From Methanosarcina baikalica (GTDB taxonomy: Archaea > Halobacteriota > Methanosarcinia > Methanosarcinales > Methanosarcinaceae): a stretch of 64,000 nucleotides of DNA. Of the stretch, positions 17,893 through 23,069 are shown piece by piece. Location: the NCBI RefSeq assembly GCF_031461075.1, contig NZ_JAVKPK010000002.1, positions 75,174 to 139,173 on the forward strand, read 5' to 3'. A model generated the notes under the pieces. The model saw nothing but the letters and a program-made list of their open reading frames with translations, had not been told where the DNA came from and ran no database searches. The first letter of the stretch is position 1; the number at the start of each line of letters is the position of its first letter. Both the position numbers and the translations under genes were made by a program.

Positions 17893-18010
17893 TAGGACTT
17901 ACGCACTTGAGGTACAAAACCAAATTCAATAGGCTTTATGGTTAAATTTGTGTTTTATAAAGTTGAAGGTTTGATGCTATTGATTCCTGAGCTCAACCGC
18001 GTAAGTCCTA
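17893..18010. mobile_element. 118-bp MITE-like element
   Basis: The ends are perfect 12-base inverted repeats, TAGGACTTACGC at 17893-17904 and its complement at 17999-18010. The symmetry extends inward with a TTGAG on each side. GGACTTACGC-type ends are common among IS termini. There is no coding capacity. It sits exactly at the broken edge of the methyltransferase fragment. A degenerate further copy of the end is at 18054-18075, just before the nitroreductase gene. Confidence 0.6.
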
Positions 18011-18087
18011 TGTAATAGAGAGAATAATGATATCTTTGTACGTAAAATTCAAGTCAGGTTTTACGCAACTGAGGATGTGATCTATAC

Positions 18088-18753
18088 ATGAGTAAGGAAG
18101 CACCTAATCAGAAAAATGTAATCTTTGACGAAATCGTTGTTGAAAGACGGTCTCATCGGCGGTTCTGGCAGGAATTCCCGTCAAAAGACGACATCAGAGG
18201 CATCATTGATGCTGGTCTTCATGCCCCATTTGCCGCCGCAGCTGTGGGTAGCACAAAGGATTATTTTCGGAGATTTTTCGTCCTAAAAATGGGTTCAAAA
18301 AGTATGACAACCGCAGCTTCCCTTATCTTTGAAGAGATCTCTACAATGGCTTCCAAGCTTGAACTTGCTATGGAGAATGACACACAACTCCGTGAAAATG
18401 CGATTGGCTTTTCAAACCGACTTGCTATGATCAAGAAAATAGGGAAGGTTCCTGGTATTGGCACGGCTCCATACTTTATCATAGTAGCCGAGAAGAAAGG
18501 TTTCCCTGCAGTAGAACAGCAGTCTCTTGCACACTGTCTGGAGAACATGTGGCTGAAAGCGACAGCTCTTAGTCTTGGATTCCAATTGGTTTCTGCTACA
18601 GCTCAAATGGCTGACAATCCAGAATTCTGTACAATGCTCGGGATTAATCCTGGTGAATGGGCACTTAATGGGTGTGCAGTGGGATATCCAGCTGAAGAAC
18701 TATCTCCTTCTATCCTTCCTTCAGTCGATGAGGTCACACGTTGGCTGGAATGA
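18088..18753 (+). CDS. Nitroreductase-family protein
   Basis: A 221-residue flavoprotein of the nitroreductase superfamily. The N-terminal ERRSHRRFWQEFP carries the Arg pair that usually contacts the FMN phosphate, followed by HAPFAAAAVGS. The middle has a helix-rich dimer region, and the C-terminal segment LGINPGEWALNGCAVGYPAEE is the conserved family close. It probably reduces an electrophilic substrate with NAD(P)H or another donor; the substrate is unknown. GAGGATGTGATC lies upstream of the ATG. It is bordered by element ends on its left and appears to be single-gene cargo of the island. Confidence 0.85.
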   Translation: MSKEAPNQKNVIFDEIVVERRSHRRFWQEFPSKDDIRGIIDAGLHAPFAAAAVGSTKDYFRRFFVLKMGSKSMTTAASLIFEEISTMASKLELAMENDTQLRENAIGFSNRLAMIKKIGKVPGIGTAPYFIIVAEKKGFPAVEQQSLAHCLENMWLKATALSLGFQLVSATAQMADNPEFCTMLGINPGEWALNGCAVGYPAEELSPSILPSVDEVTRWLE

Positions 18754-18764
18754 AAAAATCAAAT

Positions 18765-18860
18765 TTACGGTTGGCATCCCTTCATTTTCTGAGAAGCCTG
18801 TGCCCCTACAAGCAGCATAAGTGCCAGAAATATCAGCAAAATCAGTGATGCTTTTATTTC
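18765..18860 (-). pseudogene. Signal-peptide-like relic
   Basis: On the minus strand a short frame reads KASLILLIFLALMLLVGAQA followed by a few polar residues and a stop. It looks like a signal peptide with an AQA cleavage site, without a good start codon or a mature protein. I read it as the head of a lost secreted-protein gene; a chance hydrophobic frame is possible. Confidence 0.25.
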
Positions 18861-18906
18861 GACAGCTTATATTTAGCCTCAAAAACCATGCAGCCTCAGT
18901 GGTGCT

Positions 18907-19131
18907 ATGCATAAAACCTTCAGAGAATTTAACGGTAAAACATACATGCTCGATGAGTTAAGTTATTTCGGGCTTAGTAAGTCAGATGCCGAGAAGAGAA
19001 AAGCTATGTTGAAGAAGAGCGGGCTTGGAGCCAGATGCATTAAAAAGGCAAATGGCAAGTACGTACTATACCGCGAATACTCAGGTGACATAAATAAAGA
19101 AGACGGGTCTTCTTTTTTTCGAGTAGGCTGA
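18907..19131 (+). CDS. Small basic hypothetical protein, 74 residues
   Basis: A short soluble Lys-rich protein. The middle (KSDAEKRKAMLKKSGLGARCIKK, in two helices) followed by GKYVLYREY looks like a compact helix-strand domain; similar short proteins with a closing YVLY strand are often found in Methanosarcina, but I know no function. A weak GGTG lies before the ATG. It is adjacent to repeat elements, and the frame stops just before them. Confidence 0.55.
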   Translation: MHKTFREFNGKTYMLDELSYFGLSKSDAEKRKAMLKKSGLGARCIKKANGKYVLYREYSGDINKEDGSSFFRVG

Positions 19132-19148
19132 AAATGATGGTTGTGGTG

Positions 19149-19207
19149 AAAAAAATCTGGCTTTGTTGCAAAATCAGTGAAAAACTTCACAATTAGAAAA
19201 TTTAATC
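19149..19207. repeat. Partial copy of the 150-bp element
   Basis: About 60 bases, beginning AAAAAATCTGGCTTTGTTGC, match the left half of the full element directly to the right. Part of the element is therefore repeated in tandem, or an older copy was interrupted by the newer one. Confidence 0.55.
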
Positions 19208-19358
19208 GGTTCCGTTGCAAAAAATCTGGCTTTTTCACAAAATCATTAAAAACCATCACAATTCGGAAAGTTAATCGTTTTCATTTGAGAAAAAAATGAC
19301 ACATCAGGGTGAAAATTACAGTGTCAAATTGCAGAAATATTATTTTTGCAACGGAACC
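19208..19358. mobile_element. 151-bp MITE-like element, copy 1
   Basis: Terminal inverted repeats GGTTCCGTTGCAAAAAAT (19208-19225) and ATTTTTGCAACGGAACC (19342-19358). The four bases AATC flank both sides and may be a target duplication. The GGTTCxGTTGCAAA ends resemble those of IS6-family insertion sequences, which suggests a non-autonomous derivative. No transposase is encoded. A second copy lies at 19823-19972. Confidence 0.7.
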
Positions 19359-19362
19359 AATC

Positions 19363-19401
19363 AAGGCATAGCTCAGTGGTACTTCATTGGCAAATTATGA
19401 A
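19363..19401 (+). other. tRNA-like fragment
   Basis: GGCATAGCTCAGTGGTA looks like the D-arm region of a tRNA, followed by a weak anticodon-arm-like stem (TTCAT/ATGAA around GGCAAA). The second D-stem half, the T arm and a matching acceptor are missing, so this is not a working tRNA. It could be an integration scar or chance. Confidence 0.3.
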
Positions 19402-19418
19402 AGATAGGAGTGAGTAAA

Positions 19419-19679
19419 ATGAGTGAATACGAATTAACCGACATTGAAAAAAAAGCCATGGATAATTGGATAATGTTAAATATACTCCCACAAAAAACAC
19501 CAAATAAAAATTACACTAGTTATGCACTTAAAAGTATTTTTGAACAAACACCAGATGGTTTCTTTATCACAAATAAGCAGTTTAAAGAAGCGATGGTCAG
19601 ATGTAATTTCTCACCTGTAAATAAAAATAAATTAAATTGGGAATTCCGAATTTCCCTAAAATCTCCAGGGTTGAAATAA
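19419..19679 (+). CDS. Phage/ICE-type small protein, 86 residues
   Basis: A soluble protein with the pattern NYTSYALKSIFEQ, then GFFITNKQFKEAM and a closing hydrophobic strand. This pattern is familiar from short uncharacterised proteins in phages and integrative elements of Firmicutes. AGGAG lies 8 bases before the ATG at 19419; an in-frame GTG at 19410 lies on that site and is less likely. It sits between two copies of the 150-bp element. Function is unknown, but it marks a piece of mobile-element DNA. Confidence 0.6.
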   Translation: MSEYELTDIEKKAMDNWIMLNILPQKTPNKNYTSYALKSIFEQTPDGFFITNKQFKEAMVRCNFSPVNKNKLNWEFRISLKSPGLK

Positions 19680-19822
19680 TCTAAACGAACATGAAATTCT
19701 TCGAATAACAGGCTCAAATAAATGAAAGTACTTTCCACCTTACCTTTTTGACTATTGATTTCCTTATTACCTTGGGCAGTAAGGTTTTCCACATTTTGGT
19801 TTTTCAAAACCGTACCTAAACT

Positions 19823-19972
19823 GTTTCCGTTGCAAAAAATCTGGCTTTTTCACAAAATCATTAAAAATCATCACAAATAGGAAATTTAATCGTATTCATT
19901 AGAAAGAAAATGACACATAAAGGTGAAAATTATAGTGTCAAATTGCAGAAATATTTTTTTTGCAACGGAACC
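19823..19972. mobile_element. 150-bp MITE-like element, copy 2
   Basis: Nearly the same sequence as 19208-19358 with the same terminal repeats (left end GTTTCCGTTGCAAAAAAT, one change from copy 1). The two copies lie in the same orientation and flank the phage-type gene, like a composite unit about 765 bases long. The bases around this copy show no clear target duplication. Confidence 0.65.
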
Positions 19973-20055
19973 GAAAATAGAATAGTAGGTTGGGTTGTGA
20001 GCCCGTAAACAAAACGGTTATAGGAATTTTAGCAAAGAGAAGTATAATGTTAGTT

Positions 20056-20466
20056 TTATTTTTTGTCTTCTTCATTCCATTCCATTAAAGCCTTCTCAAT
20101 AGATATCAATGTGAACATAGTAGTATTGAATATCTCGTCTGGGTGTTGTGGCATCCAACTGATTTCATCGAGAACGTCTTTTGGGAGCCTAACAAGGTCG
20201 TTCATCTCTTCTCCTATCTTCATGAAATTTTCAGTATATCGTAAACCATATCTACTGTTATCACACGCAGTGATAGAAATATACTGAATAAATGACCCGT
20301 CATTCATTATATCTCTTGAATATCTGTAATGAATTTCTTCAACACAATCCGAGTAATCGTTATTCAGTCTTCTGATGGTATCTGGAATCAATTCACCATC
20401 TTTCTGCAAAGCTTTCAGGTCTGACAATACACTGTTAGAAAGTCTGAAAGTTTTGTATTGCTTCAT
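20056..20466 (-). CDS. Possible ribbon-helix-helix-type small protein
   Basis: A 136-residue protein. The first 35 residues (KQYKTFRLSNSVLSDLKAL and following) look like the strand-helix-helix start of a ribbon-helix-helix repressor or antitoxin; the rest is acidic and helical and could bind a partner. I place the start at the ATG at 20466, since the longer frame to 20565 runs through a TATA box and dyad that look like this gene's own promoter. No toxin-like partner is next to it. The family is not recognised with certainty. Confidence 0.5.
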   Translation of the reverse strand: MKQYKTFRLSNSVLSDLKALQKDGELIPDTIRRLNNDYSDCVEEIHYRYSRDIMNDGSFIQYISITACDNSRYGLRYTENFMKIGEEMNDLVRLPKDVLDEISWMPQHPDEIFNTTMFTLISIEKALMEWNEEDKK

Positions 20467-20490
20467 ATTACTACTCGTGCAGTTAAGATG

Positions 20491-20516
20491 TATAAATAGA
20501 CTACTATATGAGTAGT
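20491..20516 (-). promoter_or_regulatory. TATA box with adjoining dyad
   Basis: On the minus strand the TATA-like CTATTTATA (complement of 20491-20499) is directly preceded by a perfect dyad ACTACT-CATAT-AGTAGT (20500-20516). Another ACTACT half site follows at 20470-20475, nearer the gene. Placement against the TATA box fits repression, perhaps by the gene's own product. Confidence 0.5.
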
Positions 20517-20565
20517 TAATATTACATGTGCCTAAAGAAAATTTCATGGATTTTTGGTCGTTCAT

Positions 20566-20979
20566 TTCTATTCATTTGTTGCCCTTTCACATTAATCGAA
20601 ATAACGTCTACTCACGTTCTTTTTCCGTGAGTTTGATGTTTGTAGAGCTATCGTGTTGCAAAAGCACCAAAACGCAATCAAAAGTCGCATTGGAGATTTT
20701 ATCCTGAAAACACCAACCTTGTATCAATGGGCAACCAATAATTTGTCAAATAATCATTTTCAATCCCAATAAAAAACTTGTATTCCTTGTTCGCAAGTTG
20801 AGGCAATATAAAGCAGTAAATTACAAAAATATCGTGGCGTCTAATGCTGTTGATTTTATATTTAACATAAACACAGGTTTGTATTAACCAAAAAATAATT
20901 CAGTATCAGCAGGCAATTCAATATATTTATTACTTCAGCAGACATCAAACTATTTACATCAAACTATTGGGGTGAACAA
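20566..20979. other. 414-base AT-rich gap
   Basis: Nothing gene-like is seen. It should carry the promoter of the small gene at 20980 near its right end (AT-rich TATTTATTAC around 20930). No repeats of the island's elements were noticed here. Confidence 0.4.
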
Positions 20980-21120
20980 ATGCCAGCAAGAAAAATAAAG
21001 AATGATAATAAAGAAAAAGAATTGATGAAAAAAATGGAATCAATAGAAGAACAAAAAAAAGATTCAGCAGAACAAATAAACATAGAAGAAGAACCCGATG
21101 AAAGTAAAAGGCCTAAATAA
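20980..21120 (+). CDS. Small highly charged protein, 46 residues
   Basis: An ATG with GGGGTGA five bases upstream opens a 46-codon frame. The product is rich in Lys, Glu and Asp, hydrophilic throughout and probably disordered or a short coiled coil. No family is recognised. The strong ribosome binding site is the main reason to list it. Confidence 0.45.
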   Translation: MPARKIKNDNKEKELMKKMESIEEQKKDSAEQINIEEEPDESKRPK

Positions 21121-21194
21121 CAGTATGTTACAGACAAAATACTTGATTTAATATTTTTAATGAGTTGAATTCACTTACATTTATATTATCTTTT

Positions 21195-21476
21195 TTATAG
21201 AATCAAACCGGAAGAAGAGTAAGCCTTTTTTATCAAAGAACTGCCATACAGACTAAATCCAATACCCAATCTAAGTATATTAGAAACCCTGTCAGAATAA
21301 CAGGTCCAGAACGCCATCTGAATGCTGTCCGCACCTTCGAAAAAATAGCAATCAATATTTTCAGTATTTTGCTCCTTACTGCTGATATGTCTGCTGATAT
21401 GTCTGCTGATATGTCTGCTGATATGTCTGCTGATATGATTACTTTTATTCTTCATAAATTCAGGAAAATCTTTCAC
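21195..21476 (-). pseudogene. Decayed cupin gene with internal repeat expansion
   Basis: The first 65 codons match the intact cupin at 17348-17698 (MKDFPEFMKNKSNHIS, later MAFWTCYSDRVS), including the GTG start and an upstream GGAGG. It then departs: the cupin barrel with the metal-binding His residues is gone, replaced by unrelated sequence. It also carries a 12-base tandem repeat that inserts a repeated HISR unit after residue 13. It cannot make a working cupin. The intact methyltransferase gene lies directly upstream. Confidence 0.8.
21379..21438. repeat. Five copies of a 12-base tandem repeat
   Basis: CTGCTGATATGT is repeated five times without interruption (the last copy ends in A). The intact paralogue has a single, slightly different copy at the matching point (near 17650). 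The unit is a multiple of three, so it adds HISR without a frameshift. Confidence 0.85.
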
Positions 21477-21526
21477 GCCTAAGACCTCCCTGTATTAAAA
21501 CAGAAATTGACTCGTTAAAAACTTCT

Positions 21527-22240
21527 TTACAATTTAGTAGCTATGAGTGAAACCATATTAAAGTAATTTCCACCCTCAGCTTCCATCATTCCAATATCTC
21601 TACGAGCATAGTCGTTATCACACAAAAGCCAATCCTGCCAGGATTCTTTTAAGCAATTTAATTCTTTGCACTCTTGAATACTTACCGAATCAGAAGTTTT
21701 CCATAGATGATACCACCAGTCACATGAGTGTAGAGTTAAAGTCATATCATCACACCAGTATGGTACTAATTCTGCCGGAACTCCATTTGTAAATTCCTGC
21801 TTCAAGCCCGGAACTGCAACTGCTATTTGCCCTCCTTTTTTTACAAGTGGAGCAAAATACTTTGTCAAATAATCTGCTTCGACCCCAAAATAATGATAGG
21901 CATCTACACTTATAGCAACATCAAAAAACTCATGAGCAAACGGCAAATCATGGGCTTCCGCATGTATTGGTATTATTCTATCTTCAAGCCCCATTGACTT
22001 AATTCTTTCATAGTTCTCTGTTGCACCAATCCAGAGGTCCGTAGCAAAAACTGTAACATCATATTCTTTTGCTAAGAATATCGAAGTAAGCCCTTTCCCA
22101 CAACCGAGATCAAGTACTCGCATGCCTTTTTCAAGCTTTAAAGATTCAGACAGTTCCTCGAGAATTTTCAATGCATTAGGACCCATCATATTTTCTTTAA
22201 CAAAATCAGTGTCATATTTGTTGCTTTTTATCAACTTCAT
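21527..22240 (-). CDS. SAM-dependent methyltransferase
   Basis: A 237-residue class I methyltransferase. Motif I is VLDLGCGKGLTSIFLA (about residues 45-60), followed by VFATDLWIGA and later SVDAYHYFG. The C-terminal part is Trp-rich (CDWWYHLWKTSDS, ESWQDWLLCD). The substrate is unknown. I start at the ATG at 22240; a GTG three codons upstream is possible. It lies upstream of the decayed cupin on the same strand, and a truncated copy of its tail is at 17752-17892, so this gene and the cupin formed a duplicated two-gene cassette. Confidence 0.85.
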   Translation of the reverse strand: MKLIKSNKYDTDFVKENMMGPNALKILEELSESLKLEKGMRVLDLGCGKGLTSIFLAKEYDVTVFATDLWIGATENYERIKSMGLEDRIIPIHAEAHDLPFAHEFFDVAISVDAYHYFGVEADYLTKYFAPLVKKGGQIAVAVPGLKQEFTNGVPAELVPYWCDDMTLTLHSCDWWYHLWKTSDSVSIQECKELNCLKESWQDWLLCDNDYARRDIGMMEAEGGNYFNMVSLIATKL

Positions 22241-22423
22241 CTTGACCACTTTTCGTTTATCTATTCCATATTATTCTATACAGTTTGATCTTTATAATTG
22301 CTGTGGGCATATCATTCGGATGTAAATATTTACACCCAATTTATCCATATTTTATTTTAAAAAAACGAATTGAATACTCCCAGGAGCTATTCGAAAGACA
22401 AAGCTATAACTTTGGAAAAATGA

Positions 22424-22457
22424 GTCCTCGTGAGCGAGCAAAGCGAGATAAAAGGAC
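22424..22457. repeat. REP-like palindrome, copy 1
   Basis: Begins GTCCTCGTGAGCGAGC and ends AAAAGGAC; the same GTCCTC...GAGCG...CGA...AGGAC layout occurs at 22512-22537 and 29335-29360. Confidence 0.55.
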
Positions 22458-22511
22458 GATGGGTTTCCGAATAGCAATAGGAGAAATGAGCAAGTTCTAA
22501 GCCATAAATTA

Positions 22512-22537
22512 GTCCTCTTGAGCGCAGCGAAAAGGAC
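22512..22537. repeat. REP-like palindrome, copy 2
   Basis: GTCCTCTTGAGCGCAGCG followed by AAAAGGAC; the same family as 22424-22457 and 29335-29360. Confidence 0.55.
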
Positions 22538-22628
22538 TGCGTGCTGTTGCGATTACATCGCAACTCCCAGAAAATCTCCGATTTCCTGTGATCCCGAAGC
22601 GCAACTCGGGTGAAAAAGAAGATTCGGG

Positions 22629-22653
22629 AAAGGAAAGGGTGTTTCTTTCCTTT
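22629..22653. terminator. Hairpin downstream of the PRC-barrel gene
   Basis: Perfect 9-base arms AAAGGAAAG (22629-22637) and CTTTCCTTT (22645-22653) lie just past the 3' end of the minus-strand PRC-barrel gene. Confidence 0.55.
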
Positions 22654-22665
22654 CTTTGTTTTAAT

Positions 22666-22920
22666 TTACTCCTTTGCTTTCATTTTATCTATTATTATGT
22701 AGTCTTTAACGGCACTTACGGAATCGAAGGGAACGAGGATATAGTTGTCCACTTTTTTGTACCTGGAAGTGTCTAAATTGACATTCGGGGTGACCATCAG
22801 GTCAATGATATTTCCCCCTTTAATCTCGACTACAATGTTGCTCAGCGTTCCTATCTCTGTTCCGTCGGTAGCCATTACCTGTTTATTGAAGAGAAGGTTC
22901 CTTGCAAATACTTTAGACAT
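22666..22920 (-). CDS. PRC-barrel domain protein
   Basis: An 84-residue single-domain PRC-barrel protein. The sequence is a run of beta strands with the characteristic ATDGTEIGTLSNIVVE turn and a closing ILVPFDSVSAVKDYIIID. Stand-alone PRC barrels are common and often multi-copy in methanogenic archaea; in other settings the domain binds RNA-processing or photosynthetic partners, but the role here is unknown. It has its own hairpin terminator and lies 150 bases downstream of cdc48, on the same strand. Confidence 0.85.
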   Translation of the reverse strand: MSKVFARNLLFNKQVMATDGTEIGTLSNIVVEIKGGNIIDLMVTPNVNLDTSRYKKVDNYILVPFDSVSAVKDYIIIDKMKAKE

Positions 22921-23069
22921 TTTTATCGTATCTCCGTTCTCAGTGTGTTATGCGGGTTTGGATAAAGCTGGCTTTTCACTTTGAATATTTTATGTCATTT
23001 GAAACCATATTCTTTAAAACTTTTTCCCTTTAAGAATTATTCCTTTAAAGAGTTACTCATTTTATTTTC

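Larger units (their letters stand above)
22250..22665. other. Gap with REP-like palindromes
   Basis: No gene is supported. It contains two REP-like palindromes (22424-22457 and 22512-22537), a perfect hairpin GTTGCGA/TCGCAAC at 22546-22564, a CCCGA/TCGGG hairpin near 22592-22609, and a terminator hairpin at 22629-22653. A plus-strand frame through this stretch reads repeat DNA and is not a gene. Confidence 0.55.

Noticed and set aside
22285..22500. 71-codon plus-strand frame with RERAKRDKR
   Set aside because: The basic stretch is the translated REP-like palindrome; no start site or conservation is apparent.
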